64,000 nucleotides of DNA from Dichotomocladium elegans. Taxonomy: Eukaryota > Mucoromycota > Mucoromycetes > Mucorales > Lichtheimiaceae. This document shows positions 46,102-58,112 of the stretch, piece by piece (within the stretch, counting starts at the first letter, position 1; the number at the start of each line of letters is the position of its first letter). A program made the position numbers and the translations under genes. The DNA lies in the NCBI GenBank assembly GCA_025716815.1, contig JAIXMN010000033.1, forward strand, positions 1 through 64,000. The letters run 5' to 3'. A model generated the notes under the pieces. That model saw nothing but the letters and a program-made list of their open reading frames with translations, made no database searches and had not been told where the DNA came from.

Positions 46102-49100
46102 ATGAATATCTCGTGTCCGATTGGATCCGAGATCGACTCGGTGTCGTTTTCGTTCTACGAGCCGCAGGAGATCAGAAACATTTCTGTCAAGCAGATCGTT
46201 AATCCTGTCCTTTTTGACGCTCTTGGCCACCCGACTAAAGGCGGTCTGTACGATCCTGCTCTCGGACCGTATCAGAAAACTCAAATGTAAGCCAAGCCTC
46301 GGTTCTCTTCCATTTTCTGCACAGTTCGCTCATTTGACGAATTTCAAAATTATAAAGTTGTGGCACATGTTCCCAAGACAGCATCCACTGTCCCGGTCAT
46401 TTTGGCCATATTGAACTTCCGGTCCCTGCGTACAACCCTATGTTCTTCGACAACTTGTATGCTATATTTCGGGGCAAGTGTTTCTACTGCAACAAATTCC
46501 GAATGAACCGTTACATGGTATAGCTATTCCATTGAGCGATAGCAGAAGGAAATGCGTTTTTCCGGGGACTGACAGTGCTTCTTGTGACACAGATGAAACT
46601 AGTCATTGCCAAACTCAAACTGCTGCAACACGGCTTGATTCGCGAAGCACAGGACCTGGATAACTACGAAAACTTCAGCGCGAAAAAGAAGGATTCCCAA
46701 GGCACGGAAGATAAAACCTTGGAAGACAAGATGGAGGAGGATGGACTTGCTATGGATGCCTCAGAAGAATACCTTGCAAGCATTGGTACAGATCAGAGGG
46801 AGCGTGTCGAGATTCATAAGGACATAACATGCTGAATTTTCATTTCTAGACAAATATGTGCAAGACTGTATGGCTGATACTGAGGCTCGTAAATTCGCAG
46901 CCTCGACGTACAAGGTGACAGTTGTTAATGAAGCTCGGAAACGTGTTATGGCCGATTTCATGCGCTACTGCACGTCTGCGAAACGCTGTGGTAACTGTGA
47001 GGGTATTGCGCCTCCTATTCGACGTGACGGTGCTGCTAAGCTCTTTTTGATCCGTCTTTCCAAGAAGGAGCAGGCGAAAATGGCTGCTCTACGTAAGCAA
47101 GAGGTGGACGACTTCGAGTTGGCAAATGCTGGCACGCAACGATTTTTGAACCCCTGGGAAGTGCGCAAGCATATACACACTCTCTTTGAAGAAGAGCCTG
47201 AGATTACGACTCTTTTGTTTGGTGCTCGAAATCCCAGTGTCCCTTCGCAGGTGAAGAAGGCTACGCCGCATATGTTCTTTATTGAAGCACTTGCTGTCGC
47301 ACCTACTCGGTTCCGTCCGCCATCTGTCATGGGTGATAAAGTGTTTGAGTCGCCTCAGAACGAGTTACTCAGCAATATTCTTAAAGTATCACATCAAGTC
47401 CGTGATTTCTCGAACAATATTCAGACTCTCAAAGAGCAGGCAGATACGCCCAAAGAGAAAATCAAGCGGACGCAGACAATGTTTGTCAACAGTATAGTCG
47501 ATCTTCAGCACGCCGTAAACTCGTTTATTGATTCTACAAAGAATCCTACTGTTTACGGACAGGGATCGACCGCACCGCCTGGTATCCGCCAAGCACTCGA
47601 GAAAAAAGAGGGTCTGTTTAGAAAGCACATGATGGGCAAACGTGTGAACTACGCTGCACGTTCAGTTATTTCGCCTGATCCCAATATCGAGACGAGTGAG
47701 ATCGGTGTACCTCCCGTATTTGCCCAGAAGCTCACCTATCCCGAACCGGTCACAGCCTATAATGTCAAAGAACTACGTCAAGCAGTCATTAACGGTCCAT
47801 TCAAGTGGCCAGGTGCAACCCATGTTCAGCATGAGGATCAGTCGATCGATGTACTTGCTAATTTGTCCCAAGAATCACGTATCGCTCTCGCCAACTCGCT
47901 TTTAGCCCCTCAAAGTTCACAGGCTTCCCAGAGTACAACGAACCCTTACCCCACGCGCACGCAAACGGTCAACAAGAAAGTCTTTCGCCATTTGCGGAAC
48001 GGTGACATGCTGCTGCTCAATCGTCAACCTACACTTCATAAACCCTCCATTATGGCTCACAAGGCCCGAGTGCTTCCTGGCGAAAAAACCATCCGCATGC
48101 ACTATGCCAATTGTAACACATACAACGCTGATTTTGACGGTGACGAAATGAATATGCATTTTCCTCAAAACGAAATTGCGCGTGCAGAGGCCGCGCTTAT
48201 CGCAAACACCGATAATCAATATCTCGTCCCTACTAGCGGTAACCCTCTGCGTGGTCTTATTCAGGATCACGTTGTATCAGGTGTGTGGATGACTTCTCGA
48301 AACACCTTCTTTACTCGCGAAGAATACCAGCAACTCCTCTATGGGTCCCTCAAGCCCGAGGATGGTAGCGTTGGAAACGGAAAGATTTTGACTCTGCCAC
48401 CCACTGTGTGGAAGCCTGTGCCTCTCTGGACGGGTAAACAAGTCGTGAGTATTACATTCAATATGAATAACCCCAGACGCCGTATTAAGACGTGCTGTAC
48501 AGATTTCCACTATTCTCCTCAATTTGACTGTCGGAAAGCCTCAACTCAACCTTACTGGCAAGCCTAAAGTTCCCGGAAAGTATTGGGGAGAGGACGCCAA
48601 GGAGGAAGGAACAGTACTTGTTATGGATGGCGAGCTGCTGACTGGTGTCTTGGACAAGTCCCAATTCGGTGCTACTGCATACGGTCTTGTTCATTCAATT
48701 TACGAGCTCTATGGCGGCTCAGCAGCCGATAAGATTCTAAGTATCTTTGGTCGTCTTTTCACCAAATTTGTCCAGAGTCATGGCTTTACCTGTCGTATGG
48801 ATGACTTGATTTTGACTGAAGAGGGCGATAAATGGCGCCGTGATATTTTGGAAGGAGGCAAGGGTCTCGGATTGGAAGCTCACCTCGAGTTTCTTGGCTT
48901 GACTGAGACAGCTAAGACGGCGAGTAAGGAGGCTCTTCAAAAGGGTAAGTACACACCCATCTCATAAAATGAGTGAGCGGCATTCTGAGATATGGAAATA
49001 GAATTTACCTTGCGCATGGCCGAGGTTGCACGAGACGATGACAAGCTCGCTGGTCTCGATAACGCCATGAAGAACAAGGTCAATAAGCTCACGTCGATGA

Positions 49101-51517
49101 TTACCAGTAAATGCTTGCCTGATGGTCTTGTCCGCAAGTTCCCTGACAATGACATGCAAATGATGACTGTGTCCGGTGCCAAGGGTTCGAATGTCAATGC
49201 TGCGCAGATTTCTTGTATGTTAGGTCAGCAGGAACTGGAAGGTCGTCGTGTGCCTCTTATGGTATCCGGTCGCTCTCTTCCTTCGTTCCGTCCGTATGAC
49301 ACAAGCGCCCGTGCTGGTGGTTACGTCGCTGGTCGCTTCTTGACTGGTATTCGTCCTCAAGAGTACTATTTCCATTGTATGGCTGGTCGTGAAGGTCTGA
49401 TTGATACAGCTGTCAAGACTTCCCGTTCGGGTTATCTGCAACGCTGTTTGATTAAACATATGGAAGGCTTGCGTGTGCACTACGATCATACTGTGCGTGA
49501 CACAGACGGATCCATCCTTCAGTTCCATTACGGTGAAGACTCGCTCGATGTCATTAAAGCCAAGTATCTGAACAAGTACAGTTTCTCGGCTCAAAACTTC
49601 GAGATGCTCTCCAACAAATATGATCCTAAGACAGCAATGAAGTCGCTCAACACCAAGGATGGTGAAGATTATGCCAAGAAGGCATTGAAGAAGCCCGCCA
49701 AATACGACCCCGCTCTCTCTAAATTCAACCCTGCCACACACTTGGGAGTTGTATCCGAGAAATTCGCTCTTGGAATGAAAGATTATATCGATAAGAACCC
49801 AGACAATATGCCGTTTAGCAAGGATACAGAACTCAACAAGAATAATGAGCGCTTCAGCTCGTTGACGAAGACAAAGTTCAGAGCGTTGATGCACCTTAAG
49901 TACTTACACAGCTTGGTGGAGCCCGGTGAAGCTGTCGGTCTTTTGGCTGCCCAGTCGGTGGGTGAGCCATCGACCCAGATGACGCTCAACACTTTCCATT
50001 TTGCTGGTTACGGTGCTGCTAACGTGACGCTCGGTATCCCGCGTCTTCGTGAAATCATTATGACCGCTGCGAAGGTGATCAAGACACCTACTATGCTTTT
50101 GCCACTTAGGGCTGATGTGACGGATGAGGCTGCTCAAGATTTCACGAAGCTTGCAAGCAGGCTAACGCTTGCACAGCTTATTGACAACGTCGTTGTAACT
50201 GAGAGCGTGACAAGCAAGAGTGCAGAAAACAACTTCCGACGCTCCAAGTTATATTCCATCCGCCTCAACCTGTTTTCGGAAGATGAATACCAGAAAGAGT
50301 ACCGCGTATCTGCCAAGCGTGTCAAGGAAGTTCTGGCAACGACGTTCCTGCAGGGTCTGGAAGATAGTATCCGGAGAGACATCAAGGGTTCATCTAAGGT
50401 ACAGAAGGATGATATCGCAGAACCGAGTAAATCGGCACGGCCAGCATCCTCTTCGGAGGACGCAGATGACAGCGCTAATGTTGCTGCGGAGTATGATTCC
50501 GATGCTGCTGGTGATGGCGATGCTACTGAAGCCCGTTTAGCCGCCAAAGTCCGGCAAAGTGCAAGCTATGACGGGCCGGACGAAGAAGAGAAGGAGGATC
50601 CTGAGCGATCATTAGAAGATGATGATGCGGAGCTGGAAAATATGCTCATCAACGGCGAAGAAGACGTGGATATGGAGGATGAATCATCATCTCAATCCAA
50701 GAATTGGGCTCGCGAGGCTCTGAAGAAGAGCAAATATGTGACGCAGTGGAAGTTTGATGATGTCGATGGCGCTTGGTGTGAGATTGAGATGAAGTTCCCA
50801 GCAGACACGAAGAAGATTTTGATGGTCAATTTGATCGAGAAGGTATCACCTCGTGTCATTGTGCACGAGATCAAGGGTGTCGTACGATGCTTCGAGTACC
50901 GAAACCAGACCGAAAACGACACCGCTGTAAGGCTATCTTTGTCACATATATTTTTGGATTATCTAACTGACCAATTTTTCGCATGATCGAACAGAGACGT
51001 CTGCAATCGGAGGGTGTCAACCTGAAGGGCATGTGGAACCACAGCGACATCATTGACGTCAATGAAATTGATACCAACGACATTGCTGCCATTTTACGAA
51101 CATACGGTGTCGAAGCAGCACGCAACGCCATCATCAAGGAAATTGCTGGTGTCTTCGAAGTATACGGTATCCAGGTGGACCGACGACATCTTACAGTCAT
51201 TGCCGACTACATGACCTTCGAGGGAGGCTATAAACCATTCAACCGTATGGGTCTTGCTTCCAACACATCGCCATTCGTCAAGATGAGTTTCGAATCCACT
51301 TGTAAATTCTTAACTGATGCCACTATGTAAGTCGAGCAAAGAGCTATACTTTTTGCGCAATGAGACCGTTGACTAATAGAGACGAAATTTTTAAAATAGA
51401 CACGGTGACTATGACCAACTGGATTCACCATCGGCTCGTATTGTCATGGGCAAGGTGGTTGAAGGCGGTACTGGATCATTCGAAATATTGGCCCCTCTCA
51501 CCTCCACTGCAGCATAG
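46102..51517 (+). CDS. RPA190: RPA190 (RPA1), largest subunit of RNA polymerase I
   Basis: Multi-exon gene from ATG 46102 ([20 protein letters not shown]) to TAG 51515-51517; the first intron begins at 46287 and the second exon at 46358. The N-terminal zinc site reads [20 protein letters not shown], then [11 protein letters not shown]. The clamp follows with [20 protein letters not shown], a Pol I feature. The active centre shows [40 protein letters not shown] and [20 protein letters not shown] with the metal-binding Asp triad. The trigger-loop/bridge region is [21 protein letters not shown] long acidic, low-complexity jaw insertion lies at about 50,430-50,700 ([40 protein letters not shown]), as in Pol I and unlike Pol II. 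No CTD heptads are present. It transcribes the large rRNA precursor in the nucleolus. Estimated length is about 1,650 residues; no break was seen. Confidence 0.96.
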
Positions 51518-51737
51518 ACAACAGAACTTTACAATTCACAACATTCACCTCTTTCAACGCAATCATTTGTATAATCATTTTTTTTTATCGCCTGAAGAAA
51601 AGTTTACCATTAAAATCACGACGGATTGTTCCTCGTCATTTACATAGAAGAAAATGCTTAATTCCCATTAAATCATAAATTGTCAGCGGTCGCCTGGTAT
51701 GGTGAAAGACTCTTGGAGCCCAAACTAAACTATCACT

Positions 51738-52172
51738 ATGACGGCAAGTCACGTGGGACAGTTTGAGAATCGTATTCGCCATCTGGCTGTCTCATCCCTG
51801 GCTGGTGAGTGCACCCCCATTGACTGAGACCCTCCACCCTCAGACATAAATGCTGACTTTACGTTTTGGCAACGCGAACCACGTCCTAGTTGAACCCTTT
51901 AAATCTGCAGTTCTTGACCACTGCAGAGCTTGATGAAATATCCATGCAGTAAATCCAACAGGATATTTACTGTGCGTCCATGTTTACCTTCTGCTAGGCC
52001 CTTTATTAATAGTTGAGTTGAACGAGCGATGCGCACGGTACAGAGCTCATAACAGGGTGGTTTCGATATGTTACCAGTATCTTCAATGGCGGGACTTGCG
52101 AGTCATCGCTTTAACTTGCCAATGCACACAGAATATTTTTGAGCGAGAAGATGGATATGTGAAAAGAAAAAA
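51738..52172 (+). CDS. Possible small spliced gene, unrecognised
   Basis: An ATG at 51738 opens MTASHVGQFENRIRHLAVSS and reaches a GTGAGT donor at about 51806. Downstream a short stretch reads FLTTAELDEISMQ between an apparent acceptor (CTGCAG, about 51912) and 51950. A further open frame (YLLLGPLLIVELNERCARYR, then QWRDLRVIALTCQCTQNIFE) ends at TGA near 52172. The last part could resemble an F-box-style leader, but I cannot join the pieces with confidence. The start ATG lies 220 bp after the RPA190 stop, and a CACGTG overlaps codons 5-6. Confidence 0.25.
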
Positions 52173-52633
52173 ATGAGAGAGGCCTGTGAGGGCACAAGGT
52201 AAAGTATAGATGCATAGGAAACAAATAGGATGTGTGTCATGGAATAACCAGGTATATTTGAAGCCGGCTGTTTATCATTCATCAATGATGCTACTACTGC
52301 TTTCACTGAGCATGGTTGTGGACAGGAGCTTTTTGCCACTACCCGATCAAGTTGCGTGGGGAGACAATATGCCACACACACCCGCCTTGAGTTCTGCACG
52401 GGATATCCGTTATCATTTGGTCATGGGAAGAATCGGTAGAAAGTCATGGGTCACATTACATGTCTGAGCATGAAACGAAAAGGTATAAATAAAGGTCCTT
52501 TTCGATGATCTTTGGAACCCTCACCCGCTTTCAATTTTTTGGCTTCTGGTAAATTTGCTGTCTTTCCCTTTCTGGGTATCGAAAGCAGAAAAGACTTGGA
52601 AGTTTCCTCCCTTTTCGGGTTTCTTTTGTTTTT

Positions 52634-52670
52634 TGGTACTCAGGTGGGCTGGCCACCCATCTGAGTACCA
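52634..52670. repeat. Inverted repeat / hairpin, 15-bp arms
   Basis: The arms TGGTACTCAGGTGGG and CCCATCTGAGTACCA pair over 15 positions with one G-T wobble and a 7-nt loop. TTTTCGGGTT(T)CTT occurs as a direct repeat on each side (about 52613 and 52671). It could be an RNA stem-loop or the fused termini of a TA-inserting transposon. Confidence 0.75.
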
Positions 52671-52830
52671 TTTTCGGGTTCTTCGATTGTTTTCTGGGTA
52701 AGGAAAATAAGGAAAGAACTTTGAGGGGATACACGGCAGCTGGCCTTCACGCGGCTATCCCTGTTACGGGCTCTTTACGAGTCTCAACTGACGGGCTGCT
52801 ATGATTTTTTAAGAATAAATGAAAACGAAA

Positions 52831-52868
52831 ATGAAAAATGAAAAATGAAAAATGAAAAATGAAAAATA
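52831..52868. repeat. Seven-base tandem repeat (GAAAAAT)n
   Basis: About five perfect copies of GAAAAAT, with degenerate copies just upstream, in non-coding DNA. Confidence 0.85.
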
Positions 52869-55800
52869 AGAAAATGGATGGGCTAAGAGGCGAACATAAA
52901 TGGATTTGACTTTTGGTGATGATTATCCGGAAGCAAGGAAACTTTGACTTGACTTTTTCACGAACTCCTTTGGCAGCTGAGAAACTACTACTTTATCCGC
53001 ATCTGTTTCGTCTGCTTCGCTAGTGATTAGCACAGGTCGAATGGGGATGTCGACTATTGTTCAGTTCCGTAAGGAACTTTTTCCGCCACAGGCCTCTTCG
53101 CTGTCCCATACGTTTACTCCCACTAAAATCTACATTGTGCGACAAATTGCTTTCATCACAGCGTAATCGACAAAGGTGTCCACTAGTGACATAACAGCAA
53201 AGCCTTCTGTTTTTCACTGTTGCAAATACTGATCGCGCGTCTCTTAATCCTGCATCAGCGTGCTTCGTAACGCAATTGAATTAAGCACCATCGATCCAGA
53301 GGTTTAGCCAAGTAATTGTGCATGTAAGTCTGAGTCCAATAAAACGCCGTTCAATGGTGGGCAAGACTATACCTATCCAGTGTGCTACGATGTCAATGAA
53401 TGAGCTGCTTGTGTCCTCATAGTTCAGGTTTAAACACCTGTTGTTTGGGCGTCGGCATGTATTATATCCGCCACTCAACTTCTACCTCAGCCCCGCCACA
53501 GTGGACCCCGTGCGCGCGGCGTTTTGAACTCTCCACTTCGATTTTGAGAAACTTGCACAACCAGAAAATGGTAGAAAAAAACATTGAAATAGGGCAAGAG
53601 GATCTTCTGGGGCGGTGGTGGTGGTTCGTTTTCTTGTTTGATAGAAGCAGAACACGAAAAGGTGGGAAGGACAATGTGAACAACCGCCCCCCCAAAAATG
53701 GAGTGGGGGGTGGGTTGGGGGAGATGGTGCGGACGACGGGCGTTGGGGTTACACAAGAAGTCCATGAAAAAGTATGCAGAGCGGGCGATCCGTTAAGAAT
53801 TAGAGCGGCGAGTAGATGATAGAAGAATGCGAGAGTCTGGTTTAGGATAGAAGGGGAACTGTTATTGTGTGTAATGCAAGTCAAAATGCAATATGGTTTT
53901 AAGTGAGACTGGTGAGTATGGCATGATGAGAGTATCGAAGCTACACAGGTCGAGAAGGAATTAGGCGAGCGTGCCGGTTTTTGATTTTACGGGATCGATC
54001 TTTATTCCTGTTAAAGAATGGAGAGGGTTTATGATCCTTTCCGGCGATTGAATCTCGGCCAACGTTGTGTGTATCGATATTGTCCTCCCTTGATTTACTC
54101 TACGTAGTTACTGCGCTCCGTTTTGCGGGGGGGGCGCTGATAGCTGTAAAGCAGTGTTGTGAAGAGAGAATCAAGATGGTTTTCTAGGCAAAATAAGATA
54201 CATGACCATCGCGGATATGAAAAGCTCTTCAATGCTTCCTTCTGCCTTTCCCTTCTTATGCACAAAGCCATATCAAGAACAAGATGCCATACCATGCTGG
54301 GTGCTTTATGTTCTACGCCACCATCAGCAAGAACTCCATGAACTGGTGCGGGGAGCGCTTTGCTCTGAACGTACTTTCCCAGGCTATAGACTGGCTGAAC
54401 CAGAGAGCTCTTGTGGCGCGTGCACCTGCAATTGTATTGGGCCTCTGCTGTTGGTATCAGCAGAGCGTTGTACAGTATTGCCTCGCTAGACCGGCAGGTA
54501 CGTAGAAAGTCTGGTCGTAGTGCAACTCGTCCCATCGAAGGAGGGCATGAAGCAAGGCATGCCTGTCTTGGAGGTATGATACCATGGTATGTATTGCTAT
54601 GCTGCTGATGAATGATATATGTCTACCGTAGCAGTGTCTACGGCAACTGGCAATCGGCGACCGGGGTCTGGGCATGCCCTGAAAACTGCCCGCACTTTTG
54701 AATTCTATGCTTTCGAGCTGTTGAAGTGGAGGAGTGTGTGTACTATTGTGTGGAGAGTTAGTGCTAGGTGTGGAAACCCTTGCGTCGAAATCGAGTCTTT
54801 GAGACAGGTTGGATTTTATTGAATAAAAACAATTCTCTTTTTATACGCGTTGGGATGGACCAGGTTAGCTTTGACGGAACCAAATGTTAAGCCGTTGACA
54901 TCGCTTCTCCCTACTCCCCAGCTGTGGTTATCATTCCGCGTGATTGATCCTTCCGCCTTCATTAAGAGGAAATATTCGATTGGATAGATGTGAGATGGAA
55001 GAAGTCAGGGAATCAAGACATACTTGCGGTAAGTGTTGGATGAACAGTAGTTCCGCACCCTACTGACTATGAAAGCGCAATGTCATGAACAGGAGGGCCA
55101 CGACACCAAACAGAAAGCATCCGTCTGCATTTATGCTGTGGATTACTCCACATCATATGGATGCCCAATGTCTTATTGACATCGTCACATATTTCTCTTT
55201 TTGGGAATGGCGGGTACTGTGTATCACAGAGGACTTTCTATATGATCTTGTACCCAGAATGCACGGACCATTATATTCATTTCTCAAACTCATCAGCATC
55301 CATCTCTGTCGTATCGCCCCATGGGCGTGTGGATCCGAACCTTTCTACACAGAGCAGCACGTATGCATCTTTTACTTTTTGTAGCTGAGTTACAGAAGAC
55401 TGATCCCGTCCCATCCAGCCTCTCTGACAACCAGTGCCATAGCGGTGAGAGACGCAAATATGTCAAAACTCAACGGAAAAAGACGAGACTAGTACGAGAA
55501 CAACCGCAAACGTCGACTTTATCACAGATCTGACATCAAGCAATAGAAAGGAAGCCGTGCACGGTAATGGGGAAGGAATGAAAAATCATATCACAGCTGT
55601 TGTTTACTTGGGGGGGGACCTTCTTCGTACAAAGACTATCTACACCCGTTAATCATTATTACTCGAATACACGGACCATCTGCATCATTATCAAAGCAGA
55701 TATGAGGTTGTTCGAAGGGTAAAATAAATGTGAATTGCCCATGAGTAGAGTAGGAAGCGCTTTTTGTCGGAAGATGTTCTTTGATCCGGGAATCCCCCCC

Positions 55801-55979
55801 GTCGATTTCCTTGCTCCCACGTATAAATAACAATTGAAAGCGCGCTAGCCTTATCGAAAACGATCAATGAAAACTACCTTCTTCTCCCTCCATCCTGCTT
55901 CCTTTCAAGCAACATCGTCAGCAACAGCAGCAACAGCTCTCTCGAGTTACCTCGACCTGGCAAGCAATCTGCGTGGAAG

Positions 55980-56001
55980 GTGTGTGTGTGTGTGTGTGTG
56001 T
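55980..56001. repeat. (GT)n microsatellite
   Basis: Eleven perfect GT units in non-coding DNA. Confidence 0.9.
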
Positions 56002-57651
56002 TAGGCAGGTTTTCCGTTCTCTCCAGGAATGGGGGGTCTACGAGCCGGCTTGCACTGCTGTCTTAGCTTTTTTGCTCAATATCTGCTCCGTGATTCACGT
56101 GACCGACGCGGGGGGGTGAGTTTTTTAACCTACGGAAAATGAACGTCTTCCCTCTTTGTTCTTCTTTTTTCTCTCTTCATCCCTCCCCCGGGCCGGTTGG
56201 TCAGGTCGCCCCAAGGTAGGTCATGGCTAACCGCTGCTTAGTAGAGGGGTGGACCTACCTGCCGCAAAACAAGAAGGATCGACCGGACGGCCCAAACGAC
56301 AACCTGATGGGACCAAGAGGTACCTGTCCAATGACCAGATGTACATGATATTCCGCGAGGCGCCGCATCCCGCAAGTTGATAGTGCATCTTGGTAAGAAT
56401 CCTCAATGAGGAGCAATGGTACACCCCGATGACCAGGCATTGGGGGCTCGCTATAAAGGGGCCAAGATAAATACGGGTATCTCTGCCCCCAGAGCGGAGG
56501 CGCACGGCAGATGAAGGTGATATTTATTTAATGCGATTAATGAGCGCATGCTGCTTGCAGCTCCTCCGCTCTCGCGCGATTCTGAAAGAAATGATACTAA
56601 AAAATCCCAAGGGGCAGATGGTGGGAAAAAAGGAAAATGGCAAAGAAGGTAAAAGGAGGAAGGAGTTGGAAGAAGAAAGATAATAGCATGTTGGGTATTG
56701 CAAGCAAATAATAGAAAAGTGTGGGCGTAGAATTCTATTTACTAGCTGGAGTCGGGGGAAGAAAAAGAAGAGAGTGGTAACTGGGGCAGCATGGTAGGCA
56801 TCAAGGAGGAGGCGCACGGCAGTCGACCTCCTCGTGGTTGCCTCTGGAAACAGATCCTTCATGGTTCAGGCTGACTGGACTGCCAATTAGTATAGTGTTG
56901 TTATCCATACAGTAATAAAAAGTTCTTCTCTCGTTAAAGCTTTATTTTTTTACACGATCCACAGCCGCAGCAAAATGAGCGGGATTTTTTTCTTTTTCTT
57001 TTTTTTTACACGGTCATTGTGCGTGCGCGTTTTTTACGTGGCTATGGAGGGCCCGCATTTTGTTGTCATAAAACGCAAAAGGCCGTGAAGCTTCATGAAG
57101 TGCTGTTCCATATCTTCAATGGATGTTCTTGGCCTTGGAGGCAAACAGCACAGTAAGCATCCGTTTTCCATTCACTGCTCTTCCCCAACATCCGGCCATG
57201 AAAGTATAACGTGCAATGAAGCTCAACTTTGAGACTCTTCACCTATAGTCAATACACATGGAACTTGCAAGGCTGATATCCCGCTGCGATAAACTCCGCT
57301 TCTGATATATATGATACTGACGTCCCTTTTGTCTCTTCCATTTTATTTTTAACTGAATATTTCATGCTCACAGATCTGGAACCAAGCGATTTTCAGAATA
57401 AAAAAAGAGACAGAATATGATTCTGTGAGACTCGAAAAAGGATTGTTTTTATTAAGTGCCAACAAAGGGCCTATTTATAAGAAATGCTTATCAAAACGGT
57501 CACTCTGGAGGCTGGATGTGGATAATCACCTAGGCGGTCCTCCGGGACGGTGGTCCATTTAAAAAGGTTGATAAACAAGTTCATTATTTACCCTTGTGAT
57601 TGTAACTGCGTCCTGAGACAGGCCCGGAATATGAATTATGAATCTGTATAG

Positions 57652-58112
57652 CGCGAGAGTGTTTATGATAACATCGCTCAAAGAATGCAACAAAGTGCTG
57701 TTGTCCCGTGTAAACCGGGGACACCGCTGTTATGTAAGAAGAGTAGTCGTGGGTACGACAACGACAACTCTTAATTGGTTTACTGATATATGTGACCGAC
57801 GTTGCAGTAAACCGAAATGTTGAGCTTCTCAGGCATAAGAAAATCAAGCTTCAGCTACTGGCCGATGCTCATCCTTTGGAGGAAAGAAGGATTGCTGTCG
57901 AGCAAGGTCTCACTCGTGAGAGACTTGATCTCGACAAGAAAAAGTATATCCTTGAAAGAGTGAGGATGGAGATGGAGAAAACGCAATTTGCTGTGAATTC
58001 TCTCTTCATAGCTCATCGGCAAGGTCTCCTCCCTTATTGTTTTGATATCTTGGGACATATCAATGAATTATTAAAAAAAATAAGTGCTTATAACAATGCA
58101 TTTATTTTGTGA
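57652..58112 (+). pseudogene. Fragmentary second ORF of the Harbinger element (coiled-coil DNA-binding companion?)
   Basis: Two plus-strand segments read as protein. The first, about 57652-57773 (SVYDNIAQRMQQSAVVPCKP), ends at a TAA. The second, about 57808-58112, is a highly charged helix (IKLQLLADAHPLEERRIAVE, LDLDKKKYILERVRMEMEKT) ending NNAFIL. A CAG acceptor-like site precedes the second segment, so an intron may join them, but I found no donor that keeps frame. It converges on the transposase, stopping next to its stop codon. PIF/Harbinger elements normally carry a transposase plus a Myb/SANT-like DNA-binding protein; this charged tail would suit that second protein, though no Myb domain is visible. 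Confidence 0.45.

Larger units (their letters stand above)
52173..57650. other. Gene-poor interval between RPA190 and the Harbinger element
   Basis: About 5.5 kb without a supported gene. It holds a hairpin at 52634-52670, a seven-base minisatellite at 52831-52868, a GT microsatellite at 55980-56001 and T-rich tracts near 56945-57015. At 54.1-54.7 kb, open frames exist on both strands (plus: CGERFALNVLSQAIDWLNQR; minus: SLGKYVQSKALPAPVHGVLA); they exclude one another and I cannot tell whether either is real. Confidence 0.4.
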
